A DNA stretch of 64,000 bases from Prauserella shujinwangii (GCF_003001955.1 NZ_PVNH01000015.1:1-64000), one strand, 5' to 3'. Positions 41,138-50,441 are shown, counted from the first letter of the stretch. Numbers and translations are program-made. The notes: generated by a model not told the origin, from the letters alone.

Positions 41138-44100
41138 TCACACCTCGGTTCCGGTCTCGTCGGTGATGCCCGCCTCGCGCTGGTAGCGCTCCACCAGCTC
41201 GACCCGCTCCGGTCCCCTCGGGCGGCGTCCCGGCCTGATATCGCACGTCAGAGCCTTGACCTCCTGGATGTGGGTGTTCGGGTCGAGGGCCATCGACGCC
41301 AGCTCGTTCACCGCGTCGCCGGTGCTCAGTCCGTTGGGGCCCCAGTGGTAGGGCACCCCGACCTGGTGCAGCGTGCGGCCCTGCACCCGCAGCGGCGACA
41401 CGCGGTCGGTGACGAGCACCCTGGCCTCGATCGCGGTCCGGGCGGTCACGATCGTCGCCCAGCCGAGGTGCTCGAGCCCGCGCTCGGTCGCCAGCTCGGG
41501 CGAGATCTCGCAGAACAGCTCCGGCTGCAGCTCCGCCAGGTACGGCTGCCACCGGGACATGCCGCCCGCCGTGTGGTGCTCGGTGAGCCGGTACGTGGTG
41601 AGCACGTACGGGAACACGTCGGCGCCCGGCTGCCCGTCGCTGGGCTGGAACCGGTTGTTCTCGTGCCGCAGCAGCTGCCGCACCGGGTTGCGCTGCTGGC
41701 CGTACAGCAGGTTGGCGAACGGGGACTCGTGCGGCTCGTAGTGCGTGGGCAGCGGCCCGTCGGTGAGCCCGGCCGGCACGTACAGCCACGCCTTGCCGTC
41801 GGCCTGCATGATGAACGCGTCCGTGCCGCGCAGCGCGTCCGGCCCCTTGGCGCCCTCCTCCGGCTCGAAGTCCGGCGCCTTGGTCGCCTTGAAGTCCGGG
41901 ATGTCGTGCCCGGTCCACTTCTCCTGCTCGGCGTCCCACCAGACGTACGCCTTGCGCTCGCTCCACGGCTTGCCGTCCGGATCGGCCGAGGCGCGGTTGT
42001 AGAGGATCCGCCGGTTCAGCGGCCAGGCCCACGCCCACTCGCTCGCGACCCAGTTCTGCTCGGTGCCGGGCTTGCGCCGCGCGGCCTGGTTGACGCCCTC
42101 GGCGTACACGCCGCAGTAGATCCAGCACCCGCAGGCGGTGGAGCCGTCGTCCTTGAGCTGCTCGTAGGTGCTCAGTGGCTCCGCGTCGGCGTTCCACCCG
42201 TTGATCTCGGCCAGCACCGCCTCGGCCTCCGGCTCGGCATGGCGGCCCTTCGTCGGGTAGTCCCACGTGAGGTCGAGCACCGGCCGGTCGCGTTCGGCAT
42301 CGGCCTCCTTCCGGGTGCCGTCCCGCGCCGCGGCGGCCAGCTTCTCCCTGATCCTGCGGCCCAGGTGGTAGATGAACCACAGGTCGCTGCGGGCGTCACC
42401 CTCGGGTTCGACCGCCTGGTGGTGCCACTGCAGCAGCCGCTGGGTGTTGGTGAAGCTGCCGTCCTTCTCGGTGTGCGCGGCGGCGGGCAGGAAGAACACC
42501 TCGGTGGCGATGTCCTCGGTGCGCAGCTCGCCGGTCTCGATCTCCGGGCCGTCCTGCCACCAGGTGGCGCTCTCGATGAGGGAGAAGTCCCGCACGACGA
42601 GCCAGTCCAGCGCGGCCATGCCGAGCCGCTGCATCTTGGCGTTGGCCGAGCCCACCGCCGGGTTCTCGCCCATCAGGAAGTAGCCGTTGCACGTGCCGTC
42701 GAGTTGCTCCAGCACGGTCTCGTACGTGCTGTGGCTGCCGGTGAGCCGCGGCAGGTAGTCGAAGCGGAACTCGTTGTCCGGGGTGGCCGCCGGTCCCCAC
42801 CACGCCTTGAGCAGGCTGACCAGGTAGGACTTCATGTTGCCCCAGTAGCCCTTCTGCGCCGACTCCGCCTCGACGAACGTCGCCAGGTCCTCGTTGGTGT
42901 GCGCATGCGGCATCGGGATGTAGCCGGGCAGCAGGTTGAACAGGGTCGGGATGTCGGTCGAGCCCTGGATCGACGCGTGCCCGCGCAGCGCCAGGATCCC
43001 GCCGCCGGGCCTGCCGATGTTGCCCAGCAGTGCCTGCAGGATGCCGGCCGTGCGGATGTACTGGACGCCGACGGTGTGCTGGGTCCAGCCGACCGCGTAG
43101 GCGAAGGCGCTGGTGCGCTCCCGGCCCGAGTTCTCGGTCAGCAGCTCGCACACCTGGAGGAACTTCTCCCTGGGCACCCCGCAGATCTCCTCGACCCGCT
43201 CCGGCGTGTAGCGGGCGAAGTGCCGCTTGAGGATCTGGAACACGCAGCGCGGGTGCTCCAGGGTCTCGTCCGTCCTCGGCTCGGTGCCGATCTCCGCGCC
43301 GCCCGAGCCGTGGGCCTCACCGCGGCCGGACTGGCGCACGCCGTGCCGGGTCCGCTCCGCCCACAGCTGGTCGCGCTTGCCGGACGCGGCCTGCACCTCG
43401 GCGCCCTCGTACTGCCAGGTCGAGACGTCGTAGCTGCGCCGCTCGCGGTCCAGGCCGGAGAACACGCCGTCGAGCTCGTCGGCGCCCGCGAACCGCTCGT
43501 TCACGATCGTCGCCGCGTTCGTGTAGGCGAGCATGTACTCGCGGAAGTACTTCTCGTGCTCCAGGACGTAGTTGATGATCCCGCCGAGGAACGCGATGTC
43601 GCTGCCCGCCCGCAGCGGCACGTGGATGTCGGCCAGTGCGCTGGTGCGGGTGAACCGCGGGTCGACGTGGATGACCTTCGCGCCCCTGGCCTTGGCCTCC
43701 ATCACCCACTGGAACCCGACCGGATGGCACTCGGCCATGTTCGAGCCCTGGATGACGATGCAGTCGGAGTTGGCCAGGTCCTGCTGGAAGGTCGTCGCGC
43801 CGCCGCGGCCGAAGGAGGTCCCCAAACTGGGAACCGTGGAGGAGTGTCAAACGCGGGCCTGGTTCTCGATCTGGACGGCGCCGAGCGCGGTGAACAGCTT
43901 CTTGATGAGGTAGTTCTCCTCGTTGTCCAGCGTCGCCCCGCCCAGGCTGGCGAAGCCGAGCGTGCGCCGGGTGCGGGCGCCGTCGACCTCCCACTGCCAG
44001 CCGCGCTCCCGGCTGGCGATGGTCCGCTCGGCGATCATGTCCATCGCCGTGTCCAGGTCGAGCGGCTCCCACTCGGTGCCGTACGGCCGCCGGTACAGCA

Positions 44101-44413
44101 CCTGGTGCTCGCGGGCGGAACCGGTGGTCAGCTGCAGGCTGGCCGCTCCCTTCGGGCACAGCCTGCCCCGGCTCACCGGTGAGTCCGGGTCACCCTCGAT
44201 CTGGGTGACCTGCTCGCCGGAGACGTAGACGTTCTGCCCGCAGCCGACGGCGCAGTACGGGCAGATCGACTTCACCACCCGGTCCGCCTGGTCCGTGCGT
44301 GGCCGCAACGAGTCGCTGCGGCGGCTCTTGGCGGCCGCGCCCCGTCCGCTGGGATCCTTCTCGGTCCACTGGCGGTAGACGGGCCAACCCTCGATCCACT
44401 GCCGAACACCCAT
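41138..44413 (-). CDS. Selenocysteine formate dehydrogenase large (alpha) subunit
   Basis: 1091 residues with in-frame TGA at 43849-43847 read as selenocysteine 189. The context ENQARV-U-HSSTVPSLGTSFGRGG matches formate dehydrogenases (E. coli FdnG has Sec196). The N-terminal [4Fe-4S] motif is CPYCAVGC...GRLCPKGA. Molybdopterin/bis-MGD binding continues through IQGSNMAECHPVGFQW, IHVDPRFTRTS and the C-terminal GVPYHWGPNGLSTGDAVNEL. The enzyme oxidises formate to CO2. No Tat signal is seen at the N-terminus, so it faces the cytoplasm. Without Sec decoding only a 188-residue fragment would be made. No selA/B/C/D genes are in the window. Confidence 0.92.
43817..43849 (-). promoter_or_regulatory. 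SECIS-like hairpin downstream of the Sec UGA
   Basis: On the mRNA, positions +12 to +30 after the UGA (43835-43817) form a 7-bp stem (GGTTCCC/GGGGACC, one G-U pair) with loop AGTTT. A hairpin starting about 12 bases and with its loop about 19-23 bases after the UGA is where bacterial SECIS elements lie, and the loop has the G-U that SelB recognises. The sequence is inside the coding region. Confidence 0.7.
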
Positions 44414-44478
44414 CCGCTGTCCTCCGCGCGGTCGCTGTCTCGCCGTCGCCAGTTACCCGCCTCCCCGGGGAGGCAAAC

Positions 44479-44775
44479 TCACGATTTCCCGGCCGCCCGC
44501 ATCTGCTCGTCCGCCTGGACACGCCCGGCGATCCAGCGCCGCACGCTCTCCTTCGACGTGGGGTTCTCGTGGCCCGGGTTGGCCAGGTCCTGGCTGGCGG
44601 TGCGCAGTCCCGGCCGCCGCCCGCGCTCCTCGGGACTCGGCACGTCGCCCGCGTCCGCGGGCAGGCCCGTGGCGATCAGGTAGGCCAGTCCCGGTGGGAT
44701 CCCGAGCCGCCTGCCCGCCTCGGGGTAGTCGTGTCCCTCGCGCAGCAGTGCCCGCACCTGTTCCCGCGTCGGCAT
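44479..44775 (-). CDS. Small protein upstream of formate dehydrogenase, unknown
   Basis: 98 residues; ATG 44775 with GGGAGGTCAC before it. MPTREQVRALLREGHDYPEAGRRLGIPPGLAYLIATGLP looks like a helix-turn-helix-like opening, and the rest is Arg/Pro-rich (RRPGLRTASQDLANPGHENPTS). It ends 65 bp before the formate dehydrogenase start, so it is probably the first gene of that unit. I recognise no family. Confidence 0.65.
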   Translation of the reverse strand: MPTREQVRALLREGHDYPEAGRRLGIPPGLAYLIATGLPADAGDVPSPEERGRRPGLRTASQDLANPGHENPTSKESVRRWIAGRVQADEQMRAAGKS

Positions 44776-44842
44776 GCGTGACCTCCCGTGATCCGGCTGT
44801 CGCACATCGTGTACGGACCAGGCTTCCCCGTCCGGGGGTCCT

Positions 44843-46417
44843 TCACACGGAGGACTGAAAGTGAAGGAGATTCCGCTTGTGTCGTGTGTCATGGCCGGTA
44901 CGGGGTAACTGGCCGGGTGCCACCAACACCCCGAGTAGAGGAGTACCGACGTGGTACCGATAGCGAGTGGCACGACGATCCGGTTCACCGAAGCGCCGGC
45001 GGTCGTCTGCGGCGAGTGCGGCTACCGCACCGCCCGCGTCGCCGAGCTGACCGACGAGTCCGGGCACACCACCGGCAGCGCCGTGGTCTGCCTGCCGTGC
45101 CGCGAGCGGGAGCGGATCCTGCTCGGCGCGCGCTCGTCCCGAAGTACGAGGCCCGCTCCCGTCCCCCGCCCCCGCAGGCCCCACCCGCTCCGGTAACCGA
45201 ACTGGCCGAACGTCCCGCGAGTCACGGCCCAACGACCCTGGGCCGCCCGGGCGATGCCCGCGATCGTCGGTGGCGGAGTCCACCGAGGAGGAACGATGCA
45301 GCGCGCACTCGTGGTGTTCGAGTCGATGTTCGGCAACACCCAGACGATCGCGAAGGCCGTGGCCGCCGGGCTGACCGGCCGGTTCGACGTCGAGCTCGTC
45401 GAGGCCGGTGACGCACCGGCGGCCGTGCCGGACGACGTCCGGCTGGTGGTCGTCGGCGGGCCCACCCACGCTTTCGGCATGAGCAGGCCGTCCACCAGGG
45501 AGGATGCCGCCCGGCAGGCGACCGAGGGACTGGTGTCGGCCGGCCGGGGCATCCGGGAGTGGCTCGCCGGGGTGCGCCTGCCCCGGGGGATCGGCGCGGC
45601 GGCGTTCACCACCAAGGTGCACAGGCCCGCCCTGCCGGGGTCGGCGGCGAGCAAGGCGGCCAGGTTGCTCCGGCGGCACGGCGCCCGGCTCGTCGCACCG
45701 GCCGAGTCGTTCTCCGTCACGGGAACGCGGGGTCCGCTGCTCGACGGGGAGGCCGAGCGGGCGCGCCGCTGGGCCGAGCGGCTGGCCGCCGGGCTCGGCT
45801 GAACCGGCGCGCCACATCCCGGCGGGGCGGATGGCCCGCACGAGCGTGTCGATCGCGGTGCCGGTGCCGCCGTGCCTGCCCGCGGGACGGCGAACCCGTT
45901 CCGCCCGCAGCACGCGCAGCGGCGCGACCTCCGCGGCGATCGCCTCCGGCGTGTACAGCACCGCCGGATCCCGCGGGCCGCCGGTCCCCTCCGACAGGTT
46001 GGCCAGGTCGTGCCCGACGACGAGCAGCGTGCCGCCGGGCGCGACGGCCGCCGCCGCGCGCGCCAGGACCCCCGCCCGCCGCTCTCCGGGCAGCTGGAGG
46101 TAGGCGACGAGCACCAGGTCGAACGCCGCGTGCTCGGGCTCGTGATCGAGCAGGTCGGCGAGCACCCAGTCCACCTCGGCCGCGCGCTCGCCGGCCAGCC
46201 TGCGGGCCTTGTCCAGGCCGGCCCGGGAGAAGTCCACCGCGGTCACCCGCCAACCCCGCTCCGCGAGCCAGACGGCGTGGCGGCCCTCCCCCGCTGCCAG
46301 GTCGAGCGCCCGTCCGGGCGGCAGGCCGGCCAGCTCGGCCACGACGAACCGGCTGGGCCGCGTGGTCCACGCGAACTCGGCGCCGCCGTACCGCCGGTCC
46401 CAGTCGTGCCTGTCCAT
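44843..46417 (-). CDS. SAM-dependent methyltransferase; reading frame lacks a nearby stop
   Basis: ATG 46417 opens MDRHDWDRRYGGAEFAWTTRPS, then motif I ALDLAAGEGRHAVWLAERGWRVTAVDFSRAGL and APGGTLLVVGHDLANLSEG, typical of a roughly 200-residue class I methyltransferase (TehB/Methyltransf_25-like). The recognisable domain ends near TLVRAIRPAG, about 45830. From there the frame runs on without a stop to 44843, antisense across the whole flavodoxin gene and the small CxxC gene; that extension (about 330 residues) looks non-coding. The stop was probably lost, or an indel has joined it to the shadow frame. Confidence 0.6.
   Translation of the reverse strand: MDRHDWDRRYGGAEFAWTTRPSRFVVAELAGLPPGRALDLAAGEGRHAVWLAERGWRVTAVDFSRAGLDKARRLAGERAAEVDWVLADLLDHEPEHAAFDLVLVAYLQLPGERRAGVLARAAAAVAPGGTLLVVGHDLANLSEGTGGPRDPAVLYTPEAIAAEVAPLRVLRAERVRRPAGRHGGTGTAIDTLVRAIRPAGMWRAGSAEPGGQPLGPAARPLGLPVEQRTPRSRDGERLGRCDEPGAVPPEQPGRLARRRPRQGGPVHLGGERRRADPPGQAHPGEPLPDAPAGRHQSLGRLPGGILPGGRPAHAESVGGPADDHQPDVVRHGRRCVTGLDELDVEPAGQPGGHGLRDRLGVAEHRLEHHECALHRSSSVDSATDDRGHRPGGPGSLGRDSRDVRPVRLPERVGPAGAGDGSGPRTSGRARAEQDPLPLAARQADHGAAGGVPGLVGQLGDAGGAVAALAADDRRRFGEPDRRATRYRYHVGTPLLGVLVAPGQLPRTGHDTRHKRNLLHFQSSV
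44951..45196 (+). CDS. Small CxxC protein, zinc-ribbon-like
   Basis: 81 codons from GTG 44951 after GAGGAGTACC. VVCGECGYRTARVAELTDESGH and VVCLPCRERERILLG give CxxC twice, about 27 residues apart, a compact metal-binding arrangement. The C-terminal third is basic and Pro-rich. It diverges from the small gene upstream of formate dehydrogenase and precedes the flavodoxin gene. Confidence 0.5.
   Translation: MVPIASGTTIRFTEAPAVVCGECGYRTARVAELTDESGHTTGSAVVCLPCRERERILLGARSSRSTRPAPVPRPRRPHPLR
45296..45802 (+). CDS. Flavodoxin-family protein
   Basis: 168 residues; ATG after GAGGAGGAACG. The FMN phosphate loop FESMFGNTQTIAKAV at residues 8-22 and VVVGGPTHAFGMSRPST are flavodoxin signatures. It is an electron carrier or a flavodoxin-fold protein binding FMN. 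No reductase gene is adjacent. The opposite strand shows one long open frame through the whole gene, from the neighbouring methyltransferase. Confidence 0.85.
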   Translation: MQRALVVFESMFGNTQTIAKAVAAGLTGRFDVELVEAGDAPAAVPDDVRLVVVGGPTHAFGMSRPSTREDAARQATEGLVSAGRGIREWLAGVRLPRGIGAAAFTTKVHRPALPGSAASKAARLLRRHGARLVAPAESFSVTGTRGPLLDGEAERARRWAERLAAGLG

Positions 46418-46444
46418 GGGGGCAACCTTGCCCCACGCAAGGGT

Positions 46445-46474
46445 GTCCCCGGCGGGCGGCTGCCCGCCGGGGAC
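46445..46474. terminator. Hairpin terminator
   Basis: A 13-bp perfect stem, GTCCCCGGCGGGC (46445-46457) and its complement (46462-46474), closes a four-base loop. It lies between the carboxypeptidase stop and the methyltransferase start, and would terminate the carboxypeptidase transcript. Confidence 0.65.
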
Positions 46475-46498
46475 CACGGGCGCGGCCGCGCCCTGTCG

Positions 46499-47770
46499 CT
46501 ACGCGCCGCCCGCGGCGCGCAGCAGCACGTCCACGGCGGCGTCGTTGCGTGCGGTCTCCCTCGGGATCACCGAGGCCGGCGGGTAGAAGCCGGAGAGGCC
46601 GCTGCTGGTGCGGGGATACATCTCGAAGGTGTAGCTGAGAATCCCGTGCACGCCCCACATCCAGTCGTTCACCGAGCCGTCGGTGATGTAGAGGTCGCTG
46701 GACTGCTGCGGCGTGTAGCCGTTGGTGGCCGCCATCCGCCTGCCGATGTCGGCGAACCTGCGGGCCTGCTCCGCGTTCATTCCCGGTGCGGTGTCGGCGT
46801 AGGTGTAGCCGTAGGGCCACAGCACCAGCTCCGAGTACGTGTGGAAGTCGATGTGCGCGGTGATCTGCTGGCTGCCACCGACGACGCGCGAGTTGACGAA
46901 GTTCGCGACCGCCCTGGTCTCGGGCGCGGAGAACGGTGCGGTCCCCCGGTAGGTGTCGCTGCGCGGGTTGCCGCTGGAGCCGCCGCAGCAACCCCACCGG
47001 TAGTCCCAGTTGCGGTTGGGGTCGGTGCCGCTGCCCTGGCGGTTCTTCCGCCAGCCCTTGTACCGGCCGCCCGCGATGTCGTACTCGGAGCCGTCCGGAT
47101 TGACCTGCGGCAGCACATAGATCTCCCGCGAGTCCACCAGCTGCCGCACGGTCGCGTCGGTCGCGTAGCGGGCGGTGAACCGCTGCACGAGGTGCAGGCA
47201 CATCTCGGTGGTCAGGTGCTCCCGCGCGTGCTGGTTGCAGGTGAAGAGCACCTCGGGCTCGGCCTCGTCCCGGTCCACGTTGTCGCTGATCTTGATCAGA
47301 TACAGCTCCCGGCCCTCGTAGGACCGGCCCACACTGGACAGTCGTGCCAGGCCAGGGTACGCCCGCTGGGCGGCACGCAGCGCCTCGGTCATCTCGGCGT
47401 AGGTGTGGTACGCCTCGTCACCGGGCGGGAACTCCGCGGCCGCGGCCGCGGCGCGCGGGGGGCCGCTGCGCTCGGCCAGCATCGCGTCGAAGTCCCCGAC
47501 CTGGCCGAGCCGGAAGCCCTGCGCCCGCAGCGAACGCGCCTGCGCGGGCGTGGCGACGACGGTCATCGTGCCGTCGCGGGTGCCGAGTACGTCCACCCCG
47601 GAGCCGGCGACGGCCGTGCGCGCGGCCGCGTTCCCGGCGGGGACCGTGTAGACCCCCCGGTCGGGCGGGGCGCCCGCCGAGGGTTGGGCGCCTGCCGGGG
47701 CCGCCAGCAGCGCGAGCAGGATCACGCCGGCGCCCGCCAGGGCACCGAACACGCGGGGTCGTCGGAACAT
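46499..47770 (-). CDS. Secreted M14 zinc carboxypeptidase
   Basis: 423 residues. Signal peptide MFRRPRVFGALAGAGVILLALLAAPAGA, propeptide to about residue 120, then the peptidase domain. Zinc ligands are His181 and Glu184 (CNQHAREHL) and His310 (IDFHTYSE). NRNWDYRWGCCGGSSGNP supplies the Arg/Asn substrate pocket, and FEMYP holds the catalytic Glu. The disulphide-rich loop and propeptide match the actinobacterial extracellular type T (zinc) carboxypeptidases that remove C-terminal residues from peptides. It ends in a hairpin. Confidence 0.9.
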   Translation of the reverse strand: MFRRPRVFGALAGAGVILLALLAAPAGAQPSAGAPPDRGVYTVPAGNAAARTAVAGSGVDVLGTRDGTMTVVATPAQARSLRAQGFRLGQVGDFDAMLAERSGPPRAAAAAAEFPPGDEAYHTYAEMTEALRAAQRAYPGLARLSSVGRSYEGRELYLIKISDNVDRDEAEPEVLFTCNQHAREHLTTEMCLHLVQRFTARYATDATVRQLVDSREIYVLPQVNPDGSEYDIAGGRYKGWRKNRQGSGTDPNRNWDYRWGCCGGSSGNPRSDTYRGTAPFSAPETRAVANFVNSRVVGGSQQITAHIDFHTYSELVLWPYGYTYADTAPGMNAEQARRFADIGRRMAATNGYTPQQSSDLYITDGSVNDWMWGVHGILSYTFEMYPRTSSGLSGFYPPASVIPRETARNDAAVDVLLRAAGGA

Positions 47771-47971
47771 CGCACGCCTCCCAGGGGTCACCGAGTGCGG
47801 TGGTCCCTGAGCGTGGCGGTGGCTGGTCCGGACCACAACCGCCATAAGTCGGGTCGCGCGACCCAGGCCCCCGGCGGGCCAGCCGGGACGGCGGGGTTCC
47901 GCTCGGCCCGGGATCCACGGCGGTCCGCTGCCCGAGCGCGGCACTCGCACGCGAGGTGTCCCGGTCCCGGG

Positions 47972-48256
47972 TCACGGCGGTTCGGTGGCGGCGATCCGGT
48001 GCTTGGCGACGTCCGCGGCGCGGATCTCCGGCAGCGTTCCCGGTTCCGGGCCGGAGCCGCGGAACCGGAGGAGATCCTCGTCCGAGGACCACCGCTCGTA
48101 CACGTTGATCCGGCCGGGATCGAGCAGGTCGGCCGACAGGGCGAAGTCGAGGCAGCCGGGCGTGGACCGCGCCCGCGCGACGGCGGCGCGGCAGGCGTCG
48201 AGGTAGCGCTCCCGCTCGGCGGGATCGACGTGCAGGGTTCCGGACACGATGAGCAT
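47972..48256 (-). CDS. Antibiotic biosynthesis monooxygenase (ABM)-domain protein
   Basis: 94 residues from ATG 48256 with GGGAGG upstream. MLIVSGTLHVDPAERERYLDACRAAVARARSTPGCLDFALSADLLDPGRINVYERWSSDEDL is the ferredoxin-like ABM fold, found in small cofactor-free monooxygenases and in many housekeeping proteins. It precedes the carboxypeptidase gene and may be transcribed alone. Confidence 0.8.
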   Translation of the reverse strand: MLIVSGTLHVDPAERERYLDACRAAVARARSTPGCLDFALSADLLDPGRINVYERWSSDEDLLRFRGSGPEPGTLPEIRAADVAKHRIAATEPP

Positions 48257-48338
48257 GGCGGCCTCCCGGGCGGTACGGCGGTGTCCCCGGGACAGACCGC
48301 CGCACCGCCCGGAACTCACCGGCTCTGGCCCGCCGGCC

Positions 48339-50441
48339 TCAGGACTCGTCCCGGGACTCCGACATGGTGGGCACCGGTGCGCCGCTGCCGGTCTCCCGGT
48401 GCAGTCGCAGGAACTCCAGGTGCCGCTCGTACTGGTCGAGGATGTCGCCGATCAGCTGGTCGCGGTTGTAGCCCATGACGTCGTAGCCCTGGCCGCCCTC
48501 GGAGAGGAACACCTCGAACCGGAAGTAGGTGTCCTGGCTGCTCAGCGAGTGGGTCGCGAACCCGGGCGTCTCGGCCTCCCTCGGCCACAGGTGGTACCGG
48601 AACGCCTCCTGCTCGCCGAGGTCCACGGTCAGGTCCAGGTGCGGCAGCTCCAGCTCCGGCACGAGCTCCTCGGCGAGGGTCGCCTCGGCGCCCTGCGCCC
48701 GCAGCTCCTCGACGACCTCGGTGAAGGCCGGGCGGCACACGTCCTCGACGAACCGGTTCGCCGCGCGCCTGCCGGGGAAGCTCATCACCCTGGCCAGCCG
48801 TTGCCGCCAGGACGCCCTGGTCACCTCGCGACCGTCCAGTGTGGTGCGTTCGGACAGGGTGGACGGCAGCGTGGTGCGGAAGCTGTCCTCGCGGAAGCTC
48901 TCCACCCGCAGCGCCCGCCACAGGCCGAGCATGACCAGGAAGATCACGAACGAGAACGGCAGGCCCATCACGATGGTCGCGTTCTGCAGGGTGGGCACGC
49001 CACCGACGATCAGCATCGCCAGCGTGAGCAGGCCGATCGCGGCGGACCAGAAGACACGCACCCAGCGCGCCGCGTCATGCCGGGGCGTCTTCAGGTACGA
49101 GGTGAAGTTGCCCATCACCAGCGCGCCCGAGTCGGCCGACGTGACGTAGAAGAGCAGGCCGACGAACGTGGCGAGGCCCGCGATGAACGTCGCACCGGGA
49201 TACTGCGCGAGCAGTGCGTAGAAGCCCTGCTCCGGCTGGTTCATCGCGGTCTCGCCGAACTGGGTGTTGCCGCCGCGCACCTCGCGCAGGGCGGCGTTGC
49301 CGAAGATCGACAGCCAGGTGAGCGTGAACAGGAACGGGATGACCAGCGTCGCGGCGACGAACTGCCGGATGGTGCGGCCCCGGGAGATCCGCGCGAGGAA
49401 CAGCCCGACGAACGGCGCCCACGCGATCCACCACGCCCAGAAGAACAACGTCCACGAGTTCAGCCACTCGGTCGGCTGGTCGAACGCGAACGTGTTCAGG
49501 GTCAGGTCGGAGAAGCTGCTGACGTAGTCGCCGATGTTGAGCACGATCGCGTTCAGCAGGAACAGCGGGTCGTCGCTGAACAGGATGTAGAGCATCAGGC
49601 CGATGGCGAGCACCACGTTCAGCTCCGACAGCCGCCGGATGCCCTTGTCGACGCCCGCGATCGCGGACACCGTGGCCATGAACACCGCCAGCGCGATCAG
49701 CCCGATCTGCGCGGCCGTGCCCTGCGGGATGCCGAACAGGACCTCGAGCCCGAAGTTGAGCTGGACGACACCGATGCCCAGCGAGGTCGCGATACCGAAC
49801 ACGGTGCCCAGCACGGCCGCGATGTCGACGCCGTGCCCGATCGGGCCGTGGATCCGCTTGCCGATGATCGGGTAGAGCGCCGAGCGGATCGTCAGCGGGA
49901 GGCTGTACCGGTACGCGAAGTAGCCGAGCACCATGCCCATCAGGGCGTACATCGACCAGCCGGTGATGCCGTAGTGGAACAGTGTCCACACCAGAGCCTC
50001 GCGGGCCGCTTCCACGGTCTCCCCCGGCCCGACCGGAGGCGCCAGGTACTGGGTCACCGGCTCGGCCACGGAGAAGAACATCAGGTCGATGCCGATGCCC
50101 GCGGCGAAGAGCATGGCTCCCCACGCGAACAGGCTGAAGTCCGGAGTGGAGTGTTGCGGACCGAGCTTCACCTTGCCGTAGCGGGAGAGCGCGACGAACA
50201 CCACGAACACCAGGAACAGCGTCGCGGCGAGGAAGTAGTACCAGCCGAAGCCCGCCGAGATCCAGCCGACGAGCTCGCCGATGGCGGCCGCGGCGGCGTC
50301 CGGTGTGATGATCGCCCAGATGGAGATGGCGAGGATGCAGACGGACGAACCGGCGAAGACAACCGGGTTGATCCGGTTCGGCTTCTCGGTCCCGGCAGTG
50401 CCGACTGCCCTGTCGTCGTCGTGAACGTGGTTCGTCGCCAC
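48339..50441 (-). CDS. betT: BCCT-family choline/betaine transporter
   Basis: 700 residues, GTG start after GAAAGGGG. Twelve membrane helices: INPVVFAGSSVCILAISIWAII opens the first, MLFAAGIGIDLMFFSVAEP holds the conserved GxGxx region, and WTLFFWAWWIAWAPFVGLFLARISRGRTIR is the BCCT fingerprint with substrate tryptophans. A cytosolic C-terminal domain of about 170 residues follows the last helix, as in BetT-type choline importers. It probably supplies osmoprotectant, complementing the ABC importer at 27.8-30.8 kb. Confidence 0.9.
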   Translation of the reverse strand: MATNHVHDDDRAVGTAGTEKPNRINPVVFAGSSVCILAISIWAIITPDAAAAAIGELVGWISAGFGWYYFLAATLFLVFVVFVALSRYGKVKLGPQHSTPDFSLFAWGAMLFAAGIGIDLMFFSVAEPVTQYLAPPVGPGETVEAAREALVWTLFHYGITGWSMYALMGMVLGYFAYRYSLPLTIRSALYPIIGKRIHGPIGHGVDIAAVLGTVFGIATSLGIGVVQLNFGLEVLFGIPQGTAAQIGLIALAVFMATVSAIAGVDKGIRRLSELNVVLAIGLMLYILFSDDPLFLLNAIVLNIGDYVSSFSDLTLNTFAFDQPTEWLNSWTLFFWAWWIAWAPFVGLFLARISRGRTIRQFVAATLVIPFLFTLTWLSIFGNAALREVRGGNTQFGETAMNQPEQGFYALLAQYPGATFIAGLATFVGLLFYVTSADSGALVMGNFTSYLKTPRHDAARWVRVFWSAAIGLLTLAMLIVGGVPTLQNATIVMGLPFSFVIFLVMLGLWRALRVESFREDSFRTTLPSTLSERTTLDGREVTRASWRQRLARVMSFPGRRAANRFVEDVCRPAFTEVVEELRAQGAEATLAEELVPELELPHLDLTVDLGEQEAFRYHLWPREAETPGFATHSLSSQDTYFRFEVFLSEGGQGYDVMGYNRDQLIGDILDQYERHLEFLRLHRETGSGAPVPTMSESRDES

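Noticed and set aside
43826-43849. Frameshift or pseudogene break in the formate dehydrogenase
   Set aside because: Both parts are in one frame, split only by a TGA at the known selenocysteine position with a hairpin after it.
41120-44182. Plus-strand 1020-codon open frame across the formate dehydrogenase
   Set aside because: High-GC antisense shadow; composition is Arg/Leu/Val-rich without domains, while the minus strand has complete FDH motifs.
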